The notes under the pieces are model-generated. The model made no database searches and was not told the origin of the DNA. It was given only the letters and a program-made list of their open reading frames with translations. Shown in pieces: positions 35,698 to 43,180 of a stretch of 43,180 nt of DNA. Position numbers and translations under genes: made by a program. Every line of letters begins with the position of its first letter. The stretch's first letter is position 1. Source of the stretch: Bacteroidetes bacterium HGW-Bacteroidetes-21 (GTDB lineage Bacteria > Bacteroidota > Bacteroidia > Bacteroidales > GWA2-32-17); the NCBI GenBank assembly GCA_002840935.1, contig PHDH01000006.1, positions 1 through 43,180 of the forward strand. The letters run 5' to 3'.

Positions 35698-36942
35698 TTA
35701 ATTAAAACGAATGGCTTTTACCGGACTGATTCGTGAAATAATAAACGAAGGTAAAGTCAACATAATCAGAATAACGACCATAAAACCAAGATTTAACAAC
35801 AAGAGATAAAACAAATCCAGTTGCACCGGAACATATTCAATATAATAAGAAGCTTTATCGAGGCGGATGAAATGAATAAATTGCTGCAACAACACCAATC
35901 CTATGCCCACAACATTTCCCCAAAACATTCCATTGCGAATAAGGAAAGCAGCCTGATACAAGAATATTTTCCGGATACTGATGTTGGAATATCCGAGCGC
36001 CTTAAAAATACCAATCATATTGGTTCTTTCCAGAATAATTACCAGGAGACTGGAAATCATATTAAAACCAGAAACTAGTGTCATAAGAATAAAAATCACC
36101 CACAAATTCGTATTAAAAAGCCCTATCCAATCGAAAATATAGGGGTATTTTTCCATGATGGTCTGTGTTTTTAGCCTCGATCCATCAACACCAATATAAG
36201 AACTGGTCACATTTCCAATCTGTATAACGATATCTTCTATCTTTGAAAAATCATCTATAGTCACTTCATAGCCACTAATCAGATTATCTTCCCAGTTATT
36301 AAGTTTCTGTATATGTCGCATATCGCACAATGCAAACATTTTATCAAACTCTTCCATATGCGTTTCATAAATCCCGCTGATGGTAAACTTTCGCATACGC
36401 GGAGGTTGTTCAATAAAATATAGCACTAATTTATCGCCAGCTTTAACATTCAACAAATCAGCAATAACACGAGAAATCACTATTTCGTCGGATTTGACAG
36501 AATCCAGTAAAGAAAAAGATTTTCCTTCAACCATCGTTTCGTTGAAAAAGGACCAGTCGAAGTTTTTATCAATTCCCTTAAGTACAATTCCCTGCGCTTC
36601 ATTTTTTGCTTTAATAATACCTGCTTTAGTGGAAAACGACTGGATATGTGTAACCCCGTCAATTTTTGAAATTAAACTGGTATCAACGGAATTTACGAGT
36701 ATTGGTTCGGTTTCGTAGGAATAATTATTATCGTAATTAACAATCTGAATATGTGACCCAAAACCAAATATTTTACTTCTTATTTCCCTTTTAAAGCCAG
36801 AAACAACCGACATCGAAATAATCATCACCGAAAGACCCAGGGCAATACCAATCAGTGCAATTTTCACTACCGGCCGGGAAAACTGTTTTCCGGTATCTTG
36901 GTGTCTTAGCAGACGTTGAGCTATAAAGAGGTTCAGATTCAT
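35698..36942 (-). CDS. LolC/LolE-like ABC transporter permease (FtsX/MacB family)
   Basis: 414 aa from the ATG at 36942 (MNLNLFIAQRLLR). A TTG at 36954 overlaps the promoter region and is less likely. An N-terminal transmembrane helix (KIALIGIALGLSVMIISMSVVSGF) is followed by a periplasmic domain of about 230 aa (GFGSHIQIVNYDNN; VKAGDKLVLYFIEQPPRMRKF). The C-terminal three-helix FtsX domain has LWVIFILMTLVSGFNMISSLLVIILERTNMIGIFKALGYSN. The arrangement is that of LolC/E, which extract lipoproteins for outer-membrane delivery. The gene sits directly upstream of a lipoprotein PBP4 gene, but the ATPase LolD is not nearby. A lipoprotein-releasing role is likely, not proven. Confidence 0.88.
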   Translation of the reverse strand: MNLNLFIAQRLLRHQDTGKQFSRPVVKIALIGIALGLSVMIISMSVVSGFKREIRSKIFGFGSHIQIVNYDNNYSYETEPILVNSVDTSLISKIDGVTHIQSFSTKAGIIKAKNEAQGIVLKGIDKNFDWSFFNETMVEGKSFSLLDSVKSDEIVISRVIADLLNVKAGDKLVLYFIEQPPRMRKFTISGIYETHMEEFDKMFALCDMRHIQKLNNWEDNLISGYEVTIDDFSKIEDIVIQIGNVTSSYIGVDGSRLKTQTIMEKYPYIFDWIGLFNTNLWVIFILMTLVSGFNMISSLLVIILERTNMIGIFKALGYSNISIRKIFLYQAAFLIRNGMFWGNVVGIGLVLLQQFIHFIRLDKASYYIEYVPVQLDLFYLLLLNLGFMVVILIMLTLPSFIISRISPVKAIRFN

Positions 36943-36956
36943 AAAAAAAAGCAATA

Positions 36957-36987
36957 CAAACCTACATTATTTTTTTTTCACTTCAAA
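36957..36987 (-). promoter_or_regulatory. Canonical Bacteroidota promoter TTTG-N19-TAGGTTTG
   Basis: On the minus strand, TTTG (36987-36984) is separated by exactly 19 bp from TAGGTTTG (36964-36957). This is a full match to the TTTG/TAnnTTTG promoter of the phylum. It drives the permease-dacB operon, starting 14 bp or less from the ATG at 36942. Confidence 0.8.
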
Positions 36988-36992
36988 GCGCT

Positions 36993-37000
36993 TAACTTTG
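36993..37000 (+). promoter_or_regulatory. Bacteroidota -7 box of the FGE-domain operon
   Basis: TAACTTTG matches TAnnTTTG. It lies 11 bp before the ATG at 37012, so the mRNA would have a leader of only a few nucleotides. The -33 equivalent is a T-run (36970-36973). This places the start at 37012 and excludes the one at 36916. Confidence 0.6.
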
Positions 37001-37011
37001 TAGAAAAAAAT

Positions 37012-37728
37012 ATGATTTACCTGCAAATAATCTCCATACTACTCGCAGTAACTCTTGGAGGAAAGGGCGATAATCCTCCGGGAACAAAGATGATAAGTGA
37101 AGGGTTTTATTCCGATATTACGGAAGTCAGAAATATCGACTGGCGCGAATATGTGTATTGGGAAAAAAGAGTCAATGGAGATACCTCAGAGCAATATCTC
37201 AATTCGCTTCCTGACTCATCTTACTGGAAATATCCCGGTCTTTCATTTAATGAATACTATGCTCAACCAAAATACAACAATTGTCCGGTGGTATGTATCT
37301 CCTATGCGCAAGCAGTAAGCTATTGCCAATGGAGAAGTGACAGGGTAAATGAAAATTATTACCGGAAAAAGAATAAAATACAGTATACAACGCAAATCGA
37401 CTATTCAAAAGTCATTATTCCTGTCGTTGTGACCTATAGACTTCCTTCGCCGGCAGAATGGGAAAAATTAGCCGCTTTGGACGGCACAGCAAAATCTGTT
37501 TTTTCTTCTCAGGGAAATTATGGTCAGGCTGTTTGCAGCATGAAGTCGGATGCCTCGGGTCTTTGTGACATGGCAGGCAATGTGTCGGAAATGACTTCGA
37601 TGCAGGGCATTGCCAAGGGGTGTAGTTTTACGAATAAAGCAGAAGAATTCAATATTAAAACAGACTTCACTTATAACAAACCCACTTTTTGGCTTGGTTT
37701 TCGCTGCGTATGTGACAAAACAAAATAG
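37012..37728 (+). CDS. FGE-sulfatase (SUMF1-like) domain protein
   Basis: 238 aa from the ATG at 37012 (MIYLQIISILLAVTLGGKGD), which has a short hydrophobic export segment. The body is a formylglycine-generating-enzyme-like fold: MISEGFYSDITEVRNIDWREY at the start, CPVVCISYAQAVSYCQWRSDR in the middle, YRLPSPAEWEKLAALDGTAK, DMAGNVSEMTS and WLGFRCVCDK at the end. The family includes sulfatase activators but also non-enzymatic parts of the gliding/T9SS machinery (GldJ, GldK). This protein is shorter than either and no sulfatase is adjacent. It has a divergent promoter with the permease and forms an operon with the next small gene, 5 bp downstream. Confidence 0.85.
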   Translation: MIYLQIISILLAVTLGGKGDNPPGTKMISEGFYSDITEVRNIDWREYVYWEKRVNGDTSEQYLNSLPDSSYWKYPGLSFNEYYAQPKYNNCPVVCISYAQAVSYCQWRSDRVNENYYRKKNKIQYTTQIDYSKVIIPVVVTYRLPSPAEWEKLAALDGTAKSVFSSQGNYGQAVCSMKSDASGLCDMAGNVSEMTSMQGIAKGCSFTNKAEEFNIKTDFTYNKPTFWLGFRCVCDKTK

Positions 37729-37733
37729 TTTTT

Positions 37734-38246
37734 ATGAAAAACTTGCTTTTTCTTTTGGTCCTTATCGGATCCATTTCTGCCGGATACTCCCAAAACACTT
37801 ACGTTGCGCCATCCAAACATTATTTTGCCGTAAGCCTTCAAGCGAGCCCCGAAGACCTGATTACCTTTGCCATTATCAGTTTAAATGAAGCCGGAGATAG
37901 ACAAGTAACTTACCTGAGTCGTCGTAGTTTTATACGACAAATGATAGGACTTGAGTATAGTATGGCCAATCCCGAAGAGACAAATTTGTTAAAAGATGCC
38001 GGTATTGATGGCCCCGAAGTATTTGACAATCTATGGAAACTGAGATATTCTGAGAATCCCTATAAATCGGAAAGCATAAGCGAAGGCTGGTCGCGAAACA
38101 GATATTCACCGTCACCCGAACAATTAACTATGTTAAATGCTTTTGGCATCTCGAAATTATCTGATTTTTCATACGGAAACAACCTTATAGAACTATTCAA
38201 AGCCATGAATAGCGACCAGTGGGTGGCAGAGTATTTTGGGAAATAA
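37734..38246 (+). CDS. Secreted protein of unknown function
   Basis: 170 aa with a clear signal peptide (MKNLLFLLVLIGSISAGYSQ). I recognise no domain. The mature part has no cysteines and is rich in Ser, Glu, Tyr and Asn. It begins NTYVAPSKHYFAVSLQASPE and contains RQMIGLEYSMANPEETNLLK and SRNRYSPSPEQLTMLNAFGI, which look helical. It starts 5 bp after the FGE-domain gene, so the two are co-translated and may work together in the periplasm or at the surface. It is convergent with ribH, 24 bp away, with no terminator hairpin seen. Confidence 0.8.
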   Translation: MKNLLFLLVLIGSISAGYSQNTYVAPSKHYFAVSLQASPEDLITFAIISLNEAGDRQVTYLSRRSFIRQMIGLEYSMANPEETNLLKDAGIDGPEVFDNLWKLRYSENPYKSESISEGWSRNRYSPSPEQLTMLNAFGISKLSDFSYGNNLIELFKAMNSDQWVAEYFGK

Positions 38247-38270
38247 GAAAATAAAAACTAAAAGACGGAC

Positions 38271-38768
38271 TTAACCCTGATCCACTTTATCCACTAAAGC
38301 CATCATCTTAAGTGCAGCCACAGCGCACTCTACTCCTTTATTCCCATGCTTTCCACCCGCTCTATCGATAGCCTGTTGCTGTGTATTGACAGTCAGAACT
38401 CCAAAAATAAACGGAACTTCGTAGGAAAGATTGAGCTCTGTAATTCCATAGGTCACACTTTGACAGACGTAATCAAAATGAGGTGTTTCGCCCTGAACTA
38501 CGCAGCCCAGCGTAATGACTGCATCGGGTTCGTAGTTTTCGCAGACCATTTTTGCCGCAAAAGTCAATTCTACGCTACCGGGAACCAATTCTACAAAAAT
38601 ATCTTTCACAGCAACACCATGTTTTTTTAAGGTCTGTACTGCGCCATCACGCAGGGCGAAAGTGATATCATTATTCCATTCGGAGACTACAATAGCTACC
38701 TTTTTGCCTTTTCCCGAAGGAACTTTCTCGGTATCAAGGGCTGAGAGATTTTGTTTTTTTGTCGACAT
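38271..38768 (-). CDS. ribH: 6,7-dimethyl-8-ribityllumazine synthase
   Basis: 165 aa, the usual size. It condenses 5-amino-6-ribitylamino-uracil with dihydroxybutanone phosphate in riboflavin synthesis and forms icosahedral or pentameric assemblies. The motifs are KKVAIVVSEWNNDITFALRDGA (substrate aromatic contact Trp), LVPGSVELTFAAKMV, ITLGCVVQGETPHFDYVC (the phosphate-binding GxTxHxDYV region with catalytic His) and GGKHGNKGVECAVAALKM. It is a single gene with its own promoter (38788-38795). Other rib genes are not in the window. Confidence 0.96.
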   Translation of the reverse strand: MSTKKQNLSALDTEKVPSGKGKKVAIVVSEWNNDITFALRDGAVQTLKKHGVAVKDIFVELVPGSVELTFAAKMVCENYEPDAVITLGCVVQGETPHFDYVCQSVTYGITELNLSYEVPFIFGVLTVNTQQQAIDRAGGKHGNKGVECAVAALKMMALVDKVDQG

Positions 38769-38787
38769 AACGATTTATTATATCTGA

Positions 38788-38795
38788 CAAAAGTA
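38788..38795 (-). promoter_or_regulatory. Bacteroidota -7 promoter box for ribH
   Basis: Minus strand TACTTTTG matches TAnnTTTG, 19 bp upstream of the ribH ATG. No FMN riboswitch would fit in such a short leader. Confidence 0.5.
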
Positions 38796-38900
38796 TTTAA
38801 AAAATACGAAACGAAACTTGTCGTAGGAGATGATTTTGTGGGGTGTTTATATGTTCAAAATTGTCTCATATCTTTTTTTCAGAATTATGATATTAATGAT

Positions 38901-38908
38901 TAATTTTG
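38901..38908 (+). promoter_or_regulatory. Bacteroidota -7 promoter box for purH
   Basis: TAATTTTG matches TAnnTTTG. The TTG at 38906 that would extend purH lies inside this box, so the true start must be downstream (GTG at 38933). Confidence 0.5.
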
Positions 38909-38932
38909 AAAGTTAAAATAAATTTCCTGAAA

Positions 38933-40447
38933 GTGAGTGATTTAAAGAAGATAAGAGCAGCACTGATTTCTGTTTACTATAAGGATGGGCTTGACGAATT
39001 GCTTGATATACTTAAGAAGAACGAAGTTATTTTGTATTCCACCGGGGGTACTTACGACTATATTTGTAAAGCTGGTCACGAATGCCGTACCGTAGAATCT
39101 TTAACAGGATATCCTTCTGTACTTGGCGGCAGGGTTAAAACATTGCATCCAAAAGTTTTTGGAGGCATACTTGCCAGAAGAGACGACGATGGCGATATAA
39201 AACAAGCGCTGAGTTACGATTTTCCGTTTTTTGATCTGGTGGTTGTAGACCTTTATCCTTTTTCGGAAACGGTAAAATCGAAGGCTGCTGACGAAGAAAT
39301 AATTGAAAAGATAGACATCGGGGGAATTTCTCTGATACGCGCTGCGGCCAAAAACTTTAAAGACGTTTGTATTATTAGTAGCCGCAAACAATATCATAGT
39401 CTCTGTGAGATTCTGGGAGCAAATCAGGGAGCTACGTCATTGGAAGAAAGAAAAGATTTTGCCCTGAAAGCCTTCGAAGTAAGTTCCTCTTACGATACTT
39501 CTATAGCTTCCTGGTTTGGCAGTACTACTTTTTTGCCAGCTACAGAAGAAAAAGAGGTCCTTCGTTACGGTGAAAATCCTCACCAGAAAGGCTATTTTTT
39601 GGGAAATATGAAAGAGATTTTCACTCAACTTAGCGGCAAGGAAATCTCATACAATAACATTCTCGACATTGATGCTGCCATAGAACTGACCAAAGAATTT
39701 GAAAAACCGGTGGTGGCTATCATCAAACATAATAATGCCTGTGGAATGGCAGTCAGGGAAAATCTTTCGGACGCTTGGAAAGCCGCATTGGCAGGCGACC
39801 CTGTATCCGCCTTTGGAGGAGTCATTGCCATCAACCGTCCTGTGGACGAAAGTCTGGCACAGGAAATTCACTCATTATTCTTCGAAGTCATTATCGCCCC
39901 CGAATATTCGGAAAAGGCGCTTGAAATATTCGCACAAAAGAAAAACCGCATCATACTTCGACTCGACCATTATCCCGAGAAAAAAATGATGTACCGCACA
40001 GCCCTCAATGGCATGCTGGCTCAGGATCCCGACGCGCACAAACTCCAGCCCGAAGAAATCCATTTTGTGACGGACAAGAAGCCGACCACTCAGGAAATGG
40101 AAGATTTGATGTTTGCCAATATTGCGGTAAAACATACCAAATCTAACGCCATCGTTCTGGTAAAAGACAAACAGTTGCTGGCTGGCATTGGCGGTCAGAC
40201 TTCCCGCGTAGATGCACTGAAACAGGCCATACAAAAGGCAAAAGCTTTTGGATTTGACTTACGGGGAGCTGTCATGGCCAGTGATGCTTTTTTCCCCTTT
40301 CCCGATTGTGTCGAAATTGCACATTACGAAGGAATTACTGCCGTAGTTCAGCCTGGCGGATCAGTAAAAGACAATGAATCAATTAACTATTGCAATAACA
40401 ATGGTTTATCAATGATATTAACAGGGTACAGACATTTCAGACATTAA
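38933..40447 (+). CDS. purH: Bifunctional AICAR transformylase / IMP cyclohydrolase
   Basis: 504 aa from GTG at 38933, whose protein starts (M)SDLKKIRAALISVYYKDG as in relatives. The in-frame TTG at 38906 is part of the promoter. The enzyme catalyses the last two steps of IMP synthesis. The N-terminal cyclohydrolase (1-about 190) has STGGTYDYI, TGYPSVLGGRVKTLHPKVFG and DIGGISLIRAAAKN. The transformylase part (about 200-504) has RYGENPHQKGYF, AIIKHNNACGMAV with the catalytic KHNN-CG, KHTKSNAIVLVKD, GQTSRVDA and MASDAFFPFPDCVE. It uses 10-formyl-THF. It is followed after 15 bp by mreB and is probably the first gene of the cell-shape operon. Confidence 0.96.
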   Translation: MSDLKKIRAALISVYYKDGLDELLDILKKNEVILYSTGGTYDYICKAGHECRTVESLTGYPSVLGGRVKTLHPKVFGGILARRDDDGDIKQALSYDFPFFDLVVVDLYPFSETVKSKAADEEIIEKIDIGGISLIRAAAKNFKDVCIISSRKQYHSLCEILGANQGATSLEERKDFALKAFEVSSSYDTSIASWFGSTTFLPATEEKEVLRYGENPHQKGYFLGNMKEIFTQLSGKEISYNNILDIDAAIELTKEFEKPVVAIIKHNNACGMAVRENLSDAWKAALAGDPVSAFGGVIAINRPVDESLAQEIHSLFFEVIIAPEYSEKALEIFAQKKNRIILRLDHYPEKKMMYRTALNGMLAQDPDAHKLQPEEIHFVTDKKPTTQEMEDLMFANIAVKHTKSNAIVLVKDKQLLAGIGGQTSRVDALKQAIQKAKAFGFDLRGAVMASDAFFPFPDCVEIAHYEGITAVVQPGGSVKDNESINYCNNNGLSMILTGYRHFRH

Positions 40448-40462
40448 AATATTTTTTCACCT

Positions 40463-41485
40463 ATGGGATTATTTTCATTTTTCACACAAGAATTAGCGAT
40501 TGACCTCGGAACGGCCAACACTATCATAATTTACAACAACAAAATTGTGGTCGACGAACCTTCTATCGTGGCGATTGACAAAGAGACAAAAAAACTGGTC
40601 GCTATTGGCGAAAAAGCCCGCCAGATGCACGGAAAAACGCATGAACACATTAAAACAGTTCGCCCTTTGCAAGATGGTGTAATAGCCGACTTCCATGCTG
40701 CCGAAATGATGATCCGCGGATTCATCAAAATGATTAGTCCTAAAAACAGACTATTCACCCCCGCATTACGTATGGTAGTGTCCATTCCATCCGGAAGTAC
40801 CGAGGTTGAGGTCAGGGCTGTACGCGACTCATCAGAACATGCCGGTGCCAGAGACGTATATTTGATTTACGAACCAATGGCAGCAGCTCTGGGTATTGGC
40901 CTCGATGTTGAAGCGCCCGAAGGAAATATGGTTGTTGATATCGGAGGAGGTACGACCGAAATCGCAGTAATTTCTCTTGCAGGTATCGTTTGCAACAAAT
41001 CCATCCGTATTGCTGGTGATGAATTCACAGCAGACATTCAGGAATACATGAGGAATCAACATAATATCCGTATCGGAGAAAGAACGGCCGAGGAAATTAA
41101 AATTAATGTAGGTGCTGCTTTACCCGACATCGACAATCCACCCCCCGATTTTTTGGTCAAAGGTCCTCACCAAATGACGGCATTACCGGTTGAAGTTCCT
41201 GTATCATATCAGGAAATTGCCCACTGTCTGGAAAAATCCATCAACCGTATCGAAGCTGCAGTTCTGCAAGTGTTAGAAGAAACTCCTCCTGAATTATATG
41301 CCGATGTATACAATAACGGGATTTATCTGGCTGGCGGAGGCGCATTGCTCAGAGGTCTTGATAAACGTTTATCCAACAAGCACAATATGCCTGTAAAAGT
41401 CGCCAATGACCCATTACATGCTGTTGCAAGAGGAGCCGGAATCGCCCTGAAAAACATTGACAAATTCAGTTTCCTCAGACGCTAA
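40463..41485 (+). CDS. mreB: Actin-like cell-shape protein MreB
   Basis: 340 aa, standard length. It forms membrane-bound filaments that direct lateral wall synthesis. The N-terminal amphipathic segment MGLFSFFTQELAID is followed by phosphate-1 LAIDLGTANTIIIY, then DEPSIVAID, VVSIPSGSTEVEVRAV, the phosphate-2 loop NMVVDIGGGTTEIAVISLAG and the adenosine motif IYLAGGGALLRGLDKRL. The gene follows purH by 15 bp and precedes mreC by 22 bp, the usual order in this phylum. Confidence 0.97.
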   Translation: MGLFSFFTQELAIDLGTANTIIIYNNKIVVDEPSIVAIDKETKKLVAIGEKARQMHGKTHEHIKTVRPLQDGVIADFHAAEMMIRGFIKMISPKNRLFTPALRMVVSIPSGSTEVEVRAVRDSSEHAGARDVYLIYEPMAAALGIGLDVEAPEGNMVVDIGGGTTEIAVISLAGIVCNKSIRIAGDEFTADIQEYMRNQHNIRIGERTAEEIKINVGAALPDIDNPPPDFLVKGPHQMTALPVEVPVSYQEIAHCLEKSINRIEAAVLQVLEETPPELYADVYNNGIYLAGGGALLRGLDKRLSNKHNMPVKVANDPLHAVARGAGIALKNIDKFSFLRR

Positions 41486-41507
41486 TTCTGCCTAACAGTC
41501 AGGATGT

Positions 41508-42332
41508 ATGAGAAATCTGTTGAATCTGATCATTCGTTATCATTTTACACTGCTTTATCTTATCCTTTTTATTATTTCGTTTATGATGTTGCTGAACTTT
41601 AACGAGTATCAGCGCACCTCTTGGATTAAATCATCATCTTATGTTACAGGCAACGTATACGAAGCCTTTTTCAACGTAAGAAAATATTTTAGTTTAAAGC
41701 ACGAAAATGAATTGCTTGCAAGAGAAAACAGAATTTTAATGAATCGACTCATCAGCAACCAATATGTTTGTGATGCCAATTTTAAAAAGTCAAAAAGCAG
41801 TTTGATTCAGTTCAAATACATGGATGCAGTTATAGTGAATAAAACTGTCACCAGGCAAAAGAATTTTCTGACTATTAACAAAGGTTACCTCTCAGGCATC
41901 AAACCCGAAATGGGCGTCATTGCCCCAGATGGTGTCATTGGGATTGTTAAAGATGTGTCAAAGCACTTTTCAACGGTTATTCCCATTATCAATATCAACT
42001 CCCATATTAGCGCCCGCATCAGAAAGAAAAACTTTTTCGGAACTATTTCCTGGGATGGAGGCGATTATAAAACAGCCAGTCTGAATGAAATTCCCTTTCA
42101 TGTTCCTGTAAAGACCGGTGATATTATTGAGACCAGTGGATTATCGACTATATTTCCTGCGGGTCTTGTCATTGGCATTGTTGAATCAGTTTCCAGAGGA
42201 ACAGATGATTATTTTCTGGAAATAAAAGTAAGACTTTCTCCCGATTACCTGAAAGTTACAAGTGTTATGATTATTGAAAATCGTCTTAAAGAAGAACAGA
42301 CAAAGCTGGAGGAGAAGTCGGACAATGGTTAA
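41508..42332 (+). CDS. mreC: Rod shape-determining protein MreC
   Basis: 274 aa bitopic protein. One transmembrane helix lies at about 13-31 (TLLYLILFIISFMMLLNF). A predicted coiled coil at about 60-85 (ENELLARENRILMNRL) follows, then a periplasmic two-barrel domain: NFLTINKGYLSGIKPEMGVI, GVIGIVKDVSKHFSTVIPII and VKTGDIIETSGLSTIFPAGLVIG. It links MreB filaments to PBP2 in the elongasome. An AGGA sequence lies 4 bp before the ATG. The stop overlaps the mreD start by 8 bp. Confidence 0.94.
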   Translation: MRNLLNLIIRYHFTLLYLILFIISFMMLLNFNEYQRTSWIKSSSYVTGNVYEAFFNVRKYFSLKHENELLARENRILMNRLISNQYVCDANFKKSKSSLIQFKYMDAVIVNKTVTRQKNFLTINKGYLSGIKPEMGVIAPDGVIGIVKDVSKHFSTVIPIININSHISARIRKKNFFGTISWDGGDYKTASLNEIPFHVPVKTGDIIETSGLSTIFPAGLVIGIVESVSRGTDDYFLEIKVRLSPDYLKVTSVMIIENRLKEEQTKLEEKSDNG

Positions 42333-42837
42333 ATATCTTCCCATAGTACTGCTGTATTCAGTCATTTTGTTACTTACACAGGTACTGATTTTAAATAACA
42401 TTTATCTGTGGGGTTACATCAATCCTTTTATTTACATTTTCGTAATTATCATGCTGCCTTTCGAGTTTACTGTCTGGGTGAGTCTGGTAATTGCATTTCT
42501 ACTAGGAATTTCGGTCGATTTTTTCAGCAACACACCCGGATTGCATACAGCGGCTACTTTAACTATGACCTATTTCAGACCTTCGGTACTTCGACTCATT
42601 GCACCTCGTGAAGGATATGATTCTGGAACAAAACCCGAGATCAAAGAACAGGGAGTAATGTGGTATCTAAGGTACACTGGTTTTATGGTATTAATTCACC
42701 ATATTTTTCTTTTTTACCTCGAAGTTTTCAGTTTTTCTAGTTTTTTCGAGACTCTTTTCAGAGTCTTTGTCAGTTGGATATTCAGCATGATACTCATCAT
42801 ACTTATCCAGTTCCTTATTCAGAAGCCCAATAACTGA
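42325..42837 (+). CDS. mreD: Rod shape-determining membrane protein MreD
   Basis: 170 aa from ATG 42325 (MVKYLPIVLLYSVILLLTQV), preceded by the strong Shine-Dalgarno GGAGGAG at 42308-42314 within the end of mreC. An ATG at 42274 in the same frame would start too deep in mreC and give a charged N-terminus unlike the family. There are about five transmembrane segments, with conserved NNIYLWGYINPFIYIFVIIM and LGISVDFFSNTPGLHTAATL. It acts with MreC. The overlap ATGGTTAA couples mreC stop and mreD start. Confidence 0.92.
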   Translation: MVKYLPIVLLYSVILLLTQVLILNNIYLWGYINPFIYIFVIIMLPFEFTVWVSLVIAFLLGISVDFFSNTPGLHTAATLTMTYFRPSVLRLIAPREGYDSGTKPEIKEQGVMWYLRYTGFMVLIHHIFLFYLEVFSFSSFFETLFRVFVSWIFSMILIILIQFLIQKPNN

Positions 42838-42839
42838 AT

Positions 42840-43180
42840 ATGTATAACCCAAATATCAACCGGCGATATCTTGTAGGTGGAATTTTTATTCTCTTCTGGA
42901 TAATCTATATTGTCCGGCTTTTCTACATTCAGGTAATTGATGACTCTTATAAATTTTCGGCTGAAAACAATTCGCAACGAAGAGTCGTTAAATATCCGCC
43001 CAGGGGAGTTATATACGACCGTAATGGAATCCTGATGGTTCAGAACGAAGCTGCGTTTGACCTGATGGTAATCCCTCGGCAGGTTAACGAATTCGACACC
43101 ACAGAGTTTTGTCAGATGCTGAATGTAGAAGTGGCTGATTTTACAAAAATCTATCAAAAAGCCAAAGACTATTCAGGTTA
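42840..43180 (+). CDS. mrdA: Penicillin-binding protein 2, transpeptidase of elongation (5' part, cut by window end)
   Basis: The first 113 codons are visible, starting ATG at 42840, 2 bp after the mreD stop: MYNPNINRRYLVGGIFILFW. A single transmembrane helix occupies about 12-30 (VGGIFILFWIIYIVRLFYIQV). The class B PBP dimerisation-domain motif follows: NSQRRVVKYPPRGVIYDRNG, then NEAAFDLMVIPRQV. The catalytic SxxK, SxN and KTG motifs lie outside the window. Its position after mreBCD supports PBP2 rather than FtsI. It cross-links new peptidoglycan together with RodA. Confidence 0.93.
   Translation, partial: MYNPNINRRYLVGGIFILFWIIYIVRLFYIQVIDDSYKFSAENNSQRRVVKYPPRGVIYDRNGILMVQNEAAFDLMVIPRQVNEFDTTEFCQMLNVEVADFTKIYQKAKDYSG

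Noticed and set aside
36916-37011. Extended N-terminus of the FGE-domain protein starting at 36916
   Set aside because: It overlaps the divergent permease start and lies upstream of the -7 box at 36993-37000; the ATG at 37012 gives a good export signal.
38906-38932. Extended purH start at TTG 38906
   Set aside because: The TTG is within the -7 box TAATTTTG (38901-38908), and the family N-terminus begins at the GTG at 38933.
42274-42324. Extended mreD start at 42274
   Set aside because: It lies deep in mreC and adds a charged tail; the ATG at 42325 has the strong GGAGGAG ribosome site.

Overview
The window comes from a member of the Bacteroidota, most likely a Bacteroidales-type anaerobe. 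The evidence is two secreted proteins with type IX secretion (T9SS) C-terminal sorting domains, repeated TAnnTTTG promoter boxes (the Bacteroidota -7 element), few strong Shine-Dalgarno sites, the purH-mreBCD-PBP2 gene order, and dispersed palindromic intergenic repeats typical of this phylum. No rRNA, tRNA or CRISPR was found. I cannot name genus or species.

Layout. 1-6831: a methionine cluster on the + strand, metY (5' end cut by the window), metX, hom and metH. Together they convert aspartate semialdehyde to homoserine, O-acetylhomoserine, homocysteine and methionine. A 40-codon remnant resembling the C-terminus of an AAA ATPase lies between hom and metH. 6832-10956: an AT-rich accessory stretch on the - strand with a T9SS cargo protein, a transglutaminase-like secreted protein, an orphan HigA-type antitoxin and a TonB-C protein. 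Near-identical hairpin repeats punctuate it, and a promoter plus signal-peptide leader occurs twice. 10957-18357: a CapA-like metallophosphatase and a 2074-aa T9SS adhesin-like protein. 18582-22074: PhoH/PIN ATPase, saccharopine dehydrogenase-like reductase and a hotdog thioesterase. 22075-22399: a 35-bp minisatellite that fills the space between two convergent stop codons. 22400-27759: an AlgX/AlgJ-like SGNH protein coupled to folB, then recG and a GT22 (Alg9/PIG-B-like) mannosyltransferase.

27760-29683 is the most unusual part. An IS110-family transposase gene is enclosed by perfect 44-bp inverted repeats. On its non-coding side is a compact locus with a -7 promoter box, a structured core of about 60 nt and an intrinsic terminator, which I interpret as a small RNA of about 95 nt. 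Removing the element in silico restores a dispersed palindrome of a kind also present intact nearby, which suggests the insertion target. This is a candidate guide (bridge/seek) RNA locus, but the RNA is encoded opposite to the transposase, so that reading is a hypothesis.

29684-43180: mostly core genes. YfcC-type carrier and polA; a lipoprotein PBP4 (dacB) with a LolC/E-like permease, divergent from a two-gene FGE-domain operon through a very compact double promoter; ribH; then purH-mreB-mreC-mreD-mrdA, the cell-elongation operon, which runs off the right edge.
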